Shown here piece by piece: positions 25,366 to 34,713 of a stretch of 64,000 nt of DNA (its first letter is position 1; each line of letters starts with the position of its first letter). A program made the position numbers and the translations under genes. This DNA is from Phocaeicola abscessus CCUG 55929 (lineage in GTDB: Bacteria; Bacteroidota; Bacteroidia; Bacteroidales; Bacteroidaceae), in NCBI RefSeq assembly GCF_000312445.1, contig NZ_HE997182.1, positions 248,001 through 312,000 on the forward strand, written 5' to 3'. The notes below the pieces were generated by a model that saw nothing but the letters and a program-made list of their open reading frames with translations, searched no databases and had not been told where the DNA came from.

Positions 25366-26334
25366 TTAATCCATCATAAAAGCAGCGGAAATAAACCACT
25401 TTTTATACATGACGGTGGTGATCTTATAAATGATCACGGCCGTCACCCATCCCGCCACGACATCGATGAAATAATGCGCCTGAATATATACGGTTGCACA
25501 ACAGAGCAGTACGTAAAAAGGAAGCAGGAAATATCCCAAACTCCGCTTGGCCCTGAAAGCCATGATCATGACAATGGTCGATATGCCGACATGCGAACTC
25601 GGGAAAGCGGCGGTAGGGCGCTCGCCCACCTCCTGCGAAGCCTCGACCAAATTGTAAAAAAAGCCGTGATCAAAGCCTGGCCCCGGTAAGAGGATGGAGT
25701 TGTTATTAAAGTAATCGCCTATGGCCGGAAAAACTCCCACGTTCACTTTATCCATCCCGATGGCTGGAAAATAAAATTGAGGCCCGGCTACGGGAATCAA
25801 GATATAGATGAAGTAATATATGAAAAAAGACGTGACCAAGACGAAAGAAATCTTTTCAAACCACTGAAAACGATATAGAAAATAATAAACCGTCACCACC
25901 GCAATCATCGGATAGTAACTGACATACCCCAAATTAAAAGGTTCGCTGAACCACATGGAAGGGAAGTATCGGGAAAACTCGACAGAAGGCTGGCAACGGA
26001 AGAGGAATTGTTCGGTGGAAGCGAAATAACAGTCCATATTGGGAAAGAGCCGGTTGAACTCGTACGTATCCGGATACCAATAAGCCAATAACGACATCTG
26101 AAAAGCGACGCGGAGAAAGGCGGTCAGTTTACAGGGAACTTTTCGGTAAAGGAAGACAAAACCCAACGTGACGGCGGCGATGCCCGCCCGTTCGATCAAC
26201 ATCCGAAAGGGGTGGTCGAGCCGGTTGAACAGCAAGAGGATCAACATAGCAGTAAGGGCATTGTATATCAAGCTAATGCTCTCCACAGCGAAGAATCCTT
26301 TCACCTCTAACCTTTTGAACAAATTCAGATCCAT
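25366..26334 (-). CDS. Membrane PAP2-family phosphatase/phosphotransferase
   Basis: The protein has 322 residues and about six transmembrane helices. The PAP2 active site is split between RPTAAFPSSHVGIS (PSSH motif near residue 235) and AHYFIDVVAGW (His-Asp near residue 285), facing the periplasm. The layout resembles inositol-phosphorylceramide synthase-like and lipid phosphatase members. The gene overlaps the upstream SDR gene by 10 bp, so both probably act on the same lipid. Given that Bacteroidales make sphingolipids, phosphoceramide handling is a possibility, but phosphatidate or undecaprenyl phosphate are equally allowed by sequence. Confidence 0.85.
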   Translation of the reverse strand: MDLNLFKRLEVKGFFAVESISLIYNALTAMLILLLFNRLDHPFRMLIERAGIAAVTLGFVFLYRKVPCKLTAFLRVAFQMSLLAYWYPDTYEFNRLFPNMDCYFASTEQFLFRCQPSVEFSRYFPSMWFSEPFNLGYVSYYPMIAVVTVYYFLYRFQWFEKISFVLVTSFFIYYFIYILIPVAGPQFYFPAIGMDKVNVGVFPAIGDYFNNNSILLPGPGFDHGFFYNLVEASQEVGERPTAAFPSSHVGISTIVMIMAFRAKRSLGYFLLPFYVLLCCATVYIQAHYFIDVVAGWVTAVIIYKITTVMYKKWFISAAFMMD

Positions 26335-27335
26335 CCTTCTTCTTTATACCACGAAACAATCTCTTTTACCCCTCGTTCCAACGGGTATTCGGGGGTGTAT
26401 CCCAGTTCGGTCGCAGCGGGGGTGATGTCGCATTGCCAATTACGTTGTTTCATAATCTTGTATTTATCCCGATTCAACGTACTGACCTTTCCCAAACAAC
26501 TTGCCGCGAATTCCGCCAGCCACGATATGGCTTTCAGCACGAAGAGCGGGCTCTTTATGCGAATCACCCAAGGGTTTCCCAACTCTTTCCGCAGATAATC
26601 GGAAAAAGAACGACCGGTATATACGTGACCGTCCGTCAAGCAATAGGTCCGGCGAACGACTTTCTTTTCGACGGCCTTGTATATCGCCTGCACCAAGTCT
26701 TTTACATATACGAAGGTGATCAACTGTTTCTTGAAACCGACCGAGAAGTCCACATGGTTTTTAATCGCTTTGACCATCAGGAAGTAATCCTTCTCGCGCG
26801 GGCCATATATCCCTGTGGGACGGAAGATGATGTAAGGCCAACCTTTCCGGGAAGCGATAACATGTTCCGATTCCAGTTTGCTCCTGCCGTAGGCCGTATC
26901 GGGTTGCGGCTCGTCGTTCTCCCGGATCGGCCGGTAATCCTTTTCATGGATCGGCCCAAACACGCCCAAGGTGCTGATGTAAATGAATTTCTTCGGTACC
27001 ATATCCAATGCCTGCAGCGCCTCGACAAAGTTTTTCGTACCGATATGGTTAACCCTCTCGAAGTCTTCCGTACGCCGGCATTTGGTAATACCGGCGCAAT
27101 GAACGATATAATCCCAGCCTCCATGCGCTTTCTTATGTGCGGAGAGTTGTCGGGTCAATGCGTCGAGATGAATGAAATCCAGTTCGACGAATCGGATGCG
27201 CTCATCTTGCAAGTACTGCCGAGTGCTGGTCTTTCGTATTCCCGCCCACGTCAACATTTGCCGACGTAAACCTTCTTCAATCAAAAAACTGCCTACGAAT
27301 CCGCTTGCACCTGTAATTAGAATCTTCTCGTTCAT
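26325..27335 (-). CDS. NAD(P)-dependent extended SDR (epimerase/dehydratase family)
   Basis: The protein has 336 residues. The Rossmann start is ILITGASGFVGSFLIEEG (TGASGFVG, residues 7-14), the active-site serine region is FIYISTLGVFG, and the catalytic YxxxK is AYGRSKLE near residue 150. It reduces or oxidises a sugar or lipid carbonyl. A related Bacteroides thetaiotaomicron protein annotated as an epimerase (BT_0972) has been reported as a 3-ketosphinganine reductase. Pairing with a PAP2 lipid enzyme makes a sphingolipid role worth considering here, but this is inference. It has its own promoter (27358-27365), divergent from rnr. Confidence 0.88.
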   Translation of the reverse strand: MNEKILITGASGFVGSFLIEEGLRRQMLTWAGIRKTSTRQYLQDERIRFVELDFIHLDALTRQLSAHKKAHGGWDYIVHCAGITKCRRTEDFERVNHIGTKNFVEALQALDMVPKKFIYISTLGVFGPIHEKDYRPIRENDEPQPDTAYGRSKLESEHVIASRKGWPYIIFRPTGIYGPREKDYFLMVKAIKNHVDFSVGFKKQLITFVYVKDLVQAIYKAVEKKVVRRTYCLTDGHVYTGRSFSDYLRKELGNPWVIRIKSPLFVLKAISWLAEFAASCLGKVSTLNRDKYKIMKQRNWQCDITPAATELGYTPEYPLERGVKEIVSWYKEEGWI

Positions 27336-27357
27336 TGAATTATGCGCTATCGTGGGG

Positions 27358-27365
27358 CAAAGATA
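27358..27365 (-). promoter_or_regulatory. -7 promoter box for the SDR-PAP2 operon
   Basis: The minus strand reads TATCTTTG (TAnnTTTG), 22 bases upstream of the ATG at 27335. Confidence 0.65.
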
Positions 27366-27497
27366 ATGTAGAGAAAAATAAAAATCAAAGATTTTTCATT
27401 TTCTTTTCAGAAGATCGTTTCGATTTTAAGCAAGCGTTTTTTCGTACTCTTTGCTGAAAAAACGCAATAGAAAGAATTGGCATTCTAATAATTTCGT

Positions 27498-27505
27498 TTA
27501 CTTTG
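27498..27505 (+). promoter_or_regulatory. -7 promoter box for rnr
   Basis: TTACTTTG is one mismatch from TAnnTTTG and lies 25 bases before the ATG at 27531. Confidence 0.5.
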
Positions 27506-27530
27506 CAAACGGAAAATAAAATACTTCGCC

Positions 27531-29678
27531 ATGAGCAAAAGCAGAGAAAAGAAAGCAGGGAAACGAATGACCAAAAACAACCTTGCCGACAAGCTGAACA
27601 ACTTCTTTATCGCCCGACCGGATAAAGTCGTCGGTTTAACACAAATCAACCGCGAACTTCACTTAGCAACGCACCCCTTGAAACGACTTTGCTTCGAGAT
27701 ACTCGAAGAAATGGCCGACAACGGTTTTCTCAAAAAAGCGTCGAGCAACGAATATATGCTAAATACCCACGGACAGGTGCTGACGGGCACCTTCCAACGC
27801 AAGAGCAATGGCAAAAACATCTTTCTTCCCGAAGACGGGAGCGAACCCGTCATGATCGCCGAACGCAATTCGGCCCATGCCATGAATAACGATCAGGTGA
27901 AGATCAGCTTCTTCGCCCGGCGCCGCAATCGTGCACCCGAAGGGGAGGTGATCGAGATTTTGAAACGGTCGAATAGTACCTTCGTGGGCACGCTGAAAGT
28001 GGATAAGCATTATGCGTTCCTGTTGACCGAAAACCGCACCTTAGCCAACGATATCTTCATCCCGAAAGAAAAGCTGAAAGGCGGGAAGACCGGCGACAAA
28101 GCGATCGTCAAAGTGATCGAATGGCCGCAAGAGGCAAAGAATCCTATCGGGCAGGTCGTCGATATCTTAGGCAAAGCCGGCGACAACAATACCGAGATGC
28201 ATGCGATTCTGGCGGAGTTCGGTTTGCCTTACGTCTATCCCAAAGCCGTAGAAAAAGCGGCGGACAAACTGCCAAAAACGATCTCGAAGGAAGACCGTGC
28301 CCAACGGGAAGACTTCCGCCACGTACCCACGTTTACTATCGACCCGAAAGATGCGAAAGATTTCGACGACGCCTTGTCCATCCGTCGATTACCTTCGGGG
28401 CTCTGGGAAGTCGGCGTGCACATCGCCGATGTCACTCATTACGTGAAGGAAGGAACCCTCATCGATAAAGAAGCTTTCAAGCGCGCCACGTCCGTCTACT
28501 TGGTCGACCGCACCGTCCCGATGTTGCCGGAAAGTTTATGCAACATGCTCTGTTCCTTACGTCCGGACGAAGAAAAACTGACTTTCTCCGTCGTCTTTCA
28601 AATGAACGGGAAAGCGGAAATATCGAACTCCCGCATCGTTCATACGGTCATTCGGAGCAATCGTCGCTTCTCTTACGAAGAAGCCCAGCAGATTATCGAA
28701 ACAGGCGAGGGCGATTACAAGGACGAGCTCCTCGAATTGAACAAGTTAGCCCGGATTCTGCGTAAGAACCGGCTGGCAAACGGCGCGATCGATTTCGATC
28801 GTATCGAGATGCACTTCGAAATCGACGAGAAAGGCAAGCCCGTCGGCGTATATTTCAAAGAATCGAAAGAAGCGAATCAGCTGATCGAAGAATTTATGCT
28901 TTTAGCCAATCGCACGGTTGCCGAGCGCATCGGAAAGGCACCGAAAGACAAGAAGACGAAAGTGTTCCCGTATCGTATTCACGACGTTCCGGAACCCGAC
29001 AAGTTGGAAGGGCTGAACGCCTTTGTCAATCGCTTCGGATATAAAATCCGCACCTCCGGCAAACGAGGCGAGATCTCGAAATCGCTCAACCGCCTGTTGC
29101 GCGACGTAAAACACAAAAAAGAACAGAACCTGATCGAAACCGTTTCGTTGCGAGCCATGCAAAAAGCACGGTACTCCATTTACAACATCGGACACTACGG
29201 ACTCGCTTTCGATTATTATACGCACTTTACCTCTCCCATCCGCCGGTATCCGGACATGATGGTCCATCGCCTGCTCACCCGGTATCTGGGCGGCGGACGA
29301 AGCGTACAGGCCGACAAATACGAAGAGTTCTGCGAACATTGTTCCAACATGGAACAGACGGCGGCCAACGCCGAACGCGCTTCCATCAAATACAAAGAAG
29401 TGGAATACATGAGCGAGCGCATCGGACAGGAATACGAAGGCACCGTTTCGGGCGTCACCGAGTGGGGGTTATACGTGGAAATCAACGAAAACAAATGCGA
29501 AGGAATGATCCCGATGCATTGTCTGGACGATGATTATTACGAGTTCGACGAAAAGAACTATTGCCTGGTCGGACGCCGGCATCGCCACAAATACAGCTTG
29601 GGCGACACCGTAAGAATCAAGGTCAGCCGCGCCGACTTGGAAAAGAAACAACTGGATTTCGACTTGGTGAAGGCATAG
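27531..29678 (+). CDS. rnr: Ribonuclease R
   Basis: The protein has 715 residues, normal for RNase R. The order is an N-terminal winged helix (about 15-75), cold-shock domains with VLTGTFQRKSNGKNIF, the RNB catalytic domain, then an S1 domain (GTVSGVTEWGLYVEI near residue 640). The catalytic aspartates are in DPKDAKDFDDAL, starting at residue 271. It is a processive 3'-5' exoribonuclease that degrades structured RNA and acts in quality control. The basic N-terminus (KSREKKAGKR) is typical. It is a single-gene unit. Immediately after the stop lies a decayed SusD fragment. Confidence 0.96.
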   Translation: MSKSREKKAGKRMTKNNLADKLNNFFIARPDKVVGLTQINRELHLATHPLKRLCFEILEEMADNGFLKKASSNEYMLNTHGQVLTGTFQRKSNGKNIFLPEDGSEPVMIAERNSAHAMNNDQVKISFFARRRNRAPEGEVIEILKRSNSTFVGTLKVDKHYAFLLTENRTLANDIFIPKEKLKGGKTGDKAIVKVIEWPQEAKNPIGQVVDILGKAGDNNTEMHAILAEFGLPYVYPKAVEKAADKLPKTISKEDRAQREDFRHVPTFTIDPKDAKDFDDALSIRRLPSGLWEVGVHIADVTHYVKEGTLIDKEAFKRATSVYLVDRTVPMLPESLCNMLCSLRPDEEKLTFSVVFQMNGKAEISNSRIVHTVIRSNRRFSYEEAQQIIETGEGDYKDELLELNKLARILRKNRLANGAIDFDRIEMHFEIDEKGKPVGVYFKESKEANQLIEEFMLLANRTVAERIGKAPKDKKTKVFPYRIHDVPEPDKLEGLNAFVNRFGYKIRTSGKRGEISKSLNRLLRDVKHKKEQNLIETVSLRAMQKARYSIYNIGHYGLAFDYYTHFTSPIRRYPDMMVHRLLTRYLGGGRSVQADKYEEFCEHCSNMEQTAANAERASIKYKEVEYMSERIGQEYEGTVSGVTEWGLYVEINENKCEGMIPMHCLDDDYYEFDEKNYCLVGRRHRHKYSLGDTVRIKVSRADLEKKQLDFDLVKA

Positions 29679-29701
29679 CCGAGGGTATGCAAAAATGAAA
29701 G

Positions 29702-30028
29702 TTTGGCCCCCAAAAAAACGAGCTGCGCGTACGTGTCGACGATACGCCTAACGTACGATCGGAAAGACGGAATCCGATATGTGCACCAAATGTCGAATCG
29801 ATCGCCATCAATACGGACGGATCGGGCATGTCCGTCGAGGAAGCGAAAGATAAGACCGGCCGGTACGAACTGAGTGGAGAGAACTTTCGTTACCTCATTC
29901 ATCAGACTCCGCTCTCGAGCGTAAAGGCGGACACCGTTCCGGAAACGTATTATTTCTTCCCGATTCAACAAAGTTCCATCGACCGGAACAGCAAATTAAA
30001 ACAAAATAATAATTGGGGTGGTTCATTT
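29702..30028 (+). pseudogene. Remnant of a SusD/RagB-family gene (C-terminal part)
   Basis: A frame with no functional start is open from 29702. It translates through NELRVRVDD, VRSERRN, INTDGSGMSVEEAKDKTG and ENFRYLIHQTPL to a YFFPIQQSSIDRN block and then LKQNNNWGGSF. The last block is the classic C-terminal signature of SusD-like glycan-binding lipoproteins (F-P-I-P-x-x-x-x-D-x-N-P-x-L-x-Q-N-x-G/W). The upstream part is missing or compressed, with the E-R-R helix directly joined to later sequence. The SusD stop codon is also gone; the frame runs on into the next gene's leader. The matching susC is absent, so a PUL was probably deleted here, with a breakpoint just after rnr. Confidence 0.7.
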
Positions 30029-30053
30029 AATTCCGCATTTAGAATAATTTATC

Positions 30054-30061
30054 TATCTTTG
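30054..30061 (+). promoter_or_regulatory. -7 promoter box for the Gfo/Idh-DUF1080 operon
   Basis: TATCTTTG matches TAnnTTTG. The predicted start point (about 30068) lies at the upstream in-frame ATG (30069), favouring the ATG at 30117 that begins the Tat signal. Confidence 0.65.
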
Positions 30062-30116
30062 CTAAAACATGATGCGGATAATACCGAAAAACATTTTACT
30101 CTTTATAATTATAAAA

Positions 30117-31403
30117 ATGACAACAAACAGACGAACATTTCTCAAAGCGCTCGGAGGAATTGGCCTATTTACCATTGTTCCGCGTCGCGTGTTAGGAGGG
30201 AACAATCACATCCCCCCCAGTGATCAGTTAACAAAAGGCATTATCGGTGTCGGCGGCATCGGAAAGAGTTCTTATCACTTCTCCAGCGATAGCAAATGTC
30301 GCTTGGTGGCAGTGTGCGATGTAGACGAGAATCATGTGCGGCAAGCTGTCGACTTGGCAAAAAAGAAATTCAACGAGTCGGTACAAACCTATCATGATTT
30401 CCGTGACCTGATCAAAGATCCCGACGTGGATGTCGTCCATATCGCGACTCCTCCGCATTGGCACGCCCTGATGTCTATCGAAGCGGCCAAAGCGGGAAAA
30501 GATATCTGGTGCGAGAAACCGATGACGCGCACCATCGGCGAGGGGAAACGGGTTATCGAAGCTGTCAATCGCTATAAACGCATCTTCCGTTTAAACACGT
30601 GGTTCCGTTTCGAGGATACGTTCTACGGATTAGGCACGACCGTTCAACCTTTAAAGAAACTGGTAAATAGCGGCTTATTAGGCTGGCCGTTGAAAATCGT
30701 CGTTTCCGGTATAACAGGATTTGCCTGGAAGTTCTACTGGGTAGGCAAAGAGAATTTGCAGCCTCAACCCGTCCCGAAAGAGCTGGATTACGATATGTGG
30801 TTAGGACCGGCTCCATACAAGCCTTATAACATTCATCGCACCCATCAAACTTTCCGCGGGTATTGGGATTATGACGGAGGCGGACTGACCGATATGGGGC
30901 AACACTATCTGGACCCGATACAATACTTGTTAGGAAAAGACAACGACCTGCCGGTGAAAGTCGAAGTGGATGCCCCTCAGCAACACCCCGACGCCGTGGG
31001 TATCTGGCATAAGATCACGTATACTTACGCCGACGGATGTCAAATCGTTCTCGAAGGGGAAGGTTTCGAGAGCAAAGGCGATACCCCTTATATCGAAGGC
31101 CCGAAAGGAAAAGTATACAAAGGCTTTCGTTGTACGATTCCGGATATCATGAACAGATTGGCCGAATTCCCCGATCCGGAACCCCAACGCACCGATTTCT
31201 TCGAATGTATTAAAACCCGTCAGAAGTTTGCGTTAAATGAAGAAAACGGACATCACAGCTGCACGCTGGTCAATATGGCTACCGTCGCCTTGCGCTTAGG
31301 TCGTCGGGCATTAGGTTTCGACCCGGCGACTCAACTGTTTATCGGGGATGATGCTGCTAACGCATTGATCGATCAGCCGATGCGCGGCCCATGGAAGTTA
31401 TGA
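30117..31403 (+). CDS. Tat-exported Gfo/Idh/MocA-family oxidoreductase
   Basis: The protein has 428 residues from the ATG at 30117. The N-terminus has a twin-arginine signal (RRTFLKALGG, residues 5-14), so it is exported folded, with its cofactor. The Rossmann loop GVGGIG (44-49), VDVVHIATPPHWH and the EKP motif (WCEKPMT) define the family. HH near the C-terminal NGHHSC may be catalytic. Such periplasmic Gfo/Idh enzymes oxidise sugar 3-hydroxyls using bound NAD(P). The next gene encodes a DUF1080 (3-keto-disaccharide hydrolase) protein, so oxidation followed by cleavage of glycosides is the likely joint role. It follows the SusD remnant. Confidence 0.88.
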   Translation: MTTNRRTFLKALGGIGLFTIVPRRVLGGNNHIPPSDQLTKGIIGVGGIGKSSYHFSSDSKCRLVAVCDVDENHVRQAVDLAKKKFNESVQTYHDFRDLIKDPDVDVVHIATPPHWHALMSIEAAKAGKDIWCEKPMTRTIGEGKRVIEAVNRYKRIFRLNTWFRFEDTFYGLGTTVQPLKKLVNSGLLGWPLKIVVSGITGFAWKFYWVGKENLQPQPVPKELDYDMWLGPAPYKPYNIHRTHQTFRGYWDYDGGGLTDMGQHYLDPIQYLLGKDNDLPVKVEVDAPQQHPDAVGIWHKITYTYADGCQIVLEGEGFESKGDTPYIEGPKGKVYKGFRCTIPDIMNRLAEFPDPEPQRTDFFECIKTRQKFALNEENGHHSCTLVNMATVALRLGRRALGFDPATQLFIGDDAANALIDQPMRGPWKL

Positions 31404-31429
31404 TGTTTCACACAGAAAAGAATAAAAAA

Positions 31430-34400
31430 ATGAAAAGATTAAGTATATATTCCATCGCTTTACTGACGTATCTCCTATCGTTCAGTTCAGCAGCTTTCGC
31501 CCAGTTGGACAGCCGTAACCGTACGACCGAAACCATCATCGCCGATAATCTGGCACAATTGCCGACTCAGAATCCCGAAACATACAGCCAAGTGATCGGC
31601 GAACTGGCCGATACCGGTTCCGAAGGCCTGCTGTCGATTATCCAGATGTTAGTCCCTGCCGACAAAGGAAAGAATGCCACCTTCGAATATGCTATCAGCG
31701 GCATCGTCAACTATGCGACAGCACCGGAAAACGAAAAATACCGCGAAGGCGTACGCAAAGCGTTGATCACCGGATTGGAAAACTGCACGGATAATCCCAA
31801 TAAAGCTTTTCTTATGACCGAACTCCAGCAATGCGCCACTTCCGCCGACGTATCCGTCTTCGAGAAATATCTTTCGGATCCTTATCTGAGTGCTTTCGCG
31901 GAAAGGGGGTTAAAAGTAATACCCGGCATCGACGATGAAGTAATTCGCTTGATGCAGCAGGGATCGACGTCAAAAGAAGCGTTGGCGAATATCGCCGGCT
32001 TCCGCAAGCTGAATGCCGATGCCGCAGAGCCGATTCTGCTCTCTTGGGTAAAAGGCGCCGACGAGAAGACCCTCTCGGCCATTTACCCCGCATTGGCCGT
32101 TTGCGGCACCGTCAAGTCGCTGAAAGTATTGAAGACGGCGGCTCAACAGGCTGTTTATCCTTCCAATGCCATAGACGCCTATCTGACGCTCTTACATCGT
32201 TTGTCGGCAGCAGGCCGGACAAAGATCGCAGCCAGAGAAGCCCAGGAACTGTGGAAGAAGAACGAGCATACCTTCATCCAAGATGCAGCCTTACAAATCC
32301 TCATGAAATCGGATAAAGCCCATATCGCTTCCTATCTCTTATCCGCTTTGACAAGCGGCGATAAGGATCTCCGCAATGCCGCCTTGAGCAATGCAAGCGC
32401 CTATGCCGATCCAAACATCTATGAAGCAGTCGTCTCGAAATTCACTGCACTATCGACAGAGGCGCAGGTGGATGTGATGAACTGGTTAGCCGACCACCGC
32501 GTATCTTCTCAGATTGATGCGGTAGTCCATGCCATCGGTTCTCCCGATAACGACTTATCGAAAGCTGCAATCCGGGCGGCCGGCATCATCGGCGGACAGC
32601 AAGCGCTGAACGCTTTGATCGGCCAATTGGGCGGGAAGAATGCCCCTGCGGCCAGCGTTGCGCTCATGGCGTTCAACGGCAATATCAACGACGGTGTGGT
32701 AAGCGCGTTGAACGGTCATGCGGCAACTCAGGTTCAAGCCCTGAAACTGGCGTCGGCCCGTAAAATGTATCGCACTTACGAGAAGGTTGTCTCCTTGTTG
32801 AACGCTTCGGATCCCTCGGTCAAAGAGGCTGCATACGATGCACTCGGCGGAGTGGCAGGGCCCGACCATTTCAGTGCGCTGTGCAGGCTGCTCGAAAAGG
32901 GCGAAAACGTTCCGAAAGTGCAGGCTGCGGCCATGAATGCGATCAAGACGCTTCCCGGCGACGAGCAATGCGAGTTGATCGACCGGCAGTTAGACAAGAC
33001 TTCCAACCCGACATTCTATTATCCGTTATTGGGGCAGGCGGGTAACCCTGCGGCAATTCAACAGTTATTGACGGCTTACCGCAACGGGAATCATACGGAT
33101 GCGTTGAACGCTTTACTGCAGGTCGACAATCCAGAAATGATCGAAGTGCTCTATCGCTTAGCGAAAGAGGCCGACACTCCCTCCAAAGACGGTATACTGA
33201 ACAGATATCTGACACTGGTCAACGCGTCTGCGGCCAATCATGACTGGAAATTCGGCCTTTACCGTCAAGCCCTCGAGCTGCATCCCTCCTTGGCCGTAGA
33301 GAATAAGCTGATCAATGCCTTGGGCACCACCAGAACACTCCCGGCATTGATGCTCATATCCACCTACTTGGACAACAGAGCTACGGCTGTTCAGGCCGCC
33401 TACGCCATAAAAGATATTCTCGGGAAAAATACGGATTTACTGGGAGGCTCGTCGGTAAAACAAATGCTGACGAAGGCCCGACAGATCTTACGCGGGGAGC
33501 AGGACGCCGATGCAGGCTATGCGGTCGACGAGATCGACGGACTGTTGGCGAAAGTCGCTCCGGAAGGTTTCGAACCTGTCGCCGTCACGAATGCGACGGG
33601 GCAGAAACCTTTCAAGTCGACGAAAACGTACGAAAATGTCGAATTCTACATCGATTGGAAATCGGCAGACGCCGCCGTGCTGGCTGTTCGCTCGATGCCG
33701 GCTGTCAGTCTGAGTCCGTCGGAAGTCGTGTTCCTGCACGGCGAAGGTAAAGCTGCGGCCATACCGGGCGAATGGAACACCTTGTACGTAAAAGTGTTGA
33801 ACGATCGCCTTTTCGTCAAATCGAACGGAAAAACGGTCGTAGAGAATGCCGTTTTGAAAAATACTCCCGACACGAAGCCCATCCGCACGGAGGGATTGAT
33901 CGAATTCGCCACGGGAAAAAGAGGCGAAGCGGAACTTCGCAACCTTTACATTCGCGAACTTCCTGCTACGCCGGTATTCACTCTTTCCGACGAGGAAAAG
34001 AAAGCCGGTTACGTGGTTCTTTTCGACGGACGTTCTCTGGAGAACTGGCAAGGAAATCTGACGGCCTATGTCCCTGAAGACGGCAATATTTACGTCTCAG
34101 CCAATTACGGAGGTTCAGGCAATCTCTATACGAAAAAGAAATACAGTGATTTCATTTATCGCTTTGAGTTCTGTTTCGCCGTCGAGGGGGTAAACAACGG
34201 CATCGGCATCCGTACGAATATCGGATCGGATGCGGCATACGACGGCATGGAGATTCAGGTTCTCGATCACGATGCGCCCATTTACAAAGGGTTGCACGAT
34301 TATCAGCAACATGGAGCAGTATACGGCATTATCGTCCCGAAACACGTGAACTTCGGACCGCTGAACACCTGGCATACGGAAGAAATCCGTGCCATCGGCG

Positions 34401-34630
34401 ATCGTATTACCGTGATTGTCGACGGCGAAACGATCACAGACGGCAATATCCGCGAAGCCTGCCAAGGGCATAACGTGGCGCCCGACGGATCGAGCGAAAA
34501 CCCCTATACCGTAGATCATAAAAACCATCCGGGCTTATTCAACAAGGACGGTCATATCAGTTTCTGCGGTCACGGCGCAGGCGTTAAATTCCGTCATATC
34601 CGGATTTTGGACTTAAGCAAGAAGAAATAA
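31430..34630 (+). CDS. HEAT-repeat protein with C-terminal DUF1080 (3-keto-disaccharide hydrolase-like) domain
   Basis: The protein has 1066 residues from the ATG at 31430. The signal peptide ends at AFAQ (about residue 25); the upstream ATGs lack it. Residues about 60-680 are helical HEAT-like repeats (for example DKDLRNAALSNASAYADP and SDPSVKEAAYDALGGVAG). Residues about 720-845 form a linker or beta domain. From residue about 860 comes DUF1080 (GYVVLFDGRSLENWQG, then GIGIRTNIGSDAAYDGMEIQVLDHD, with H-G-A-V-Y-G). DUF1080 enzymes hydrolyse or eliminate 3-keto-glycosides made by Gfo/Idh dehydrogenases. The HEAT part may present a ligand or bind the partner. The gene lies 26 bp after the oxidoreductase and ends at a strong terminator. 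Confidence 0.85.
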   Translation: MKRLSIYSIALLTYLLSFSSAAFAQLDSRNRTTETIIADNLAQLPTQNPETYSQVIGELADTGSEGLLSIIQMLVPADKGKNATFEYAISGIVNYATAPENEKYREGVRKALITGLENCTDNPNKAFLMTELQQCATSADVSVFEKYLSDPYLSAFAERGLKVIPGIDDEVIRLMQQGSTSKEALANIAGFRKLNADAAEPILLSWVKGADEKTLSAIYPALAVCGTVKSLKVLKTAAQQAVYPSNAIDAYLTLLHRLSAAGRTKIAAREAQELWKKNEHTFIQDAALQILMKSDKAHIASYLLSALTSGDKDLRNAALSNASAYADPNIYEAVVSKFTALSTEAQVDVMNWLADHRVSSQIDAVVHAIGSPDNDLSKAAIRAAGIIGGQQALNALIGQLGGKNAPAASVALMAFNGNINDGVVSALNGHAATQVQALKLASARKMYRTYEKVVSLLNASDPSVKEAAYDALGGVAGPDHFSALCRLLEKGENVPKVQAAAMNAIKTLPGDEQCELIDRQLDKTSNPTFYYPLLGQAGNPAAIQQLLTAYRNGNHTDALNALLQVDNPEMIEVLYRLAKEADTPSKDGILNRYLTLVNASAANHDWKFGLYRQALELHPSLAVENKLINALGTTRTLPALMLISTYLDNRATAVQAAYAIKDILGKNTDLLGGSSVKQMLTKARQILRGEQDADAGYAVDEIDGLLAKVAPEGFEPVAVTNATGQKPFKSTKTYENVEFYIDWKSADAAVLAVRSMPAVSLSPSEVVFLHGEGKAAAIPGEWNTLYVKVLNDRLFVKSNGKTVVENAVLKNTPDTKPIRTEGLIEFATGKRGEAELRNLYIRELPATPVFTLSDEEKKAGYVVLFDGRSLENWQGNLTAYVPEDGNIYVSANYGGSGNLYTKKKYSDFIYRFEFCFAVEGVNNGIGIRTNIGSDAAYDGMEIQVLDHDAPIYKGLHDYQQHGAVYGIIVPKHVNFGPLNTWHTEEIRAIGDRITVIVDGETITDGNIREACQGHNVAPDGSSENPYTVDHKNHPGLFNKDGHISFCGHGAGVKFRHIRILDLSKKK

Positions 34631-34648
34631 GGACACGCTTTGAGAAAG

Positions 34649-34684
34649 AAATAGCGTAAGCCCTCGAGCTTACGCTATTTTTAT
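34649..34684. terminator. Bidirectional terminator between the DUF1080 gene and cysS
   Basis: AAATAGCGTAAGC (34649-34661) and its perfect complement (34668-34680) form a 13-bp stem with a 6-nt loop, with A and T tracts at the two ends. It serves both convergent transcripts. Confidence 0.85.
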
Positions 34685-34713
34685 TGCACAACGGCGCCGG
34701 TATCTACGCCGTT

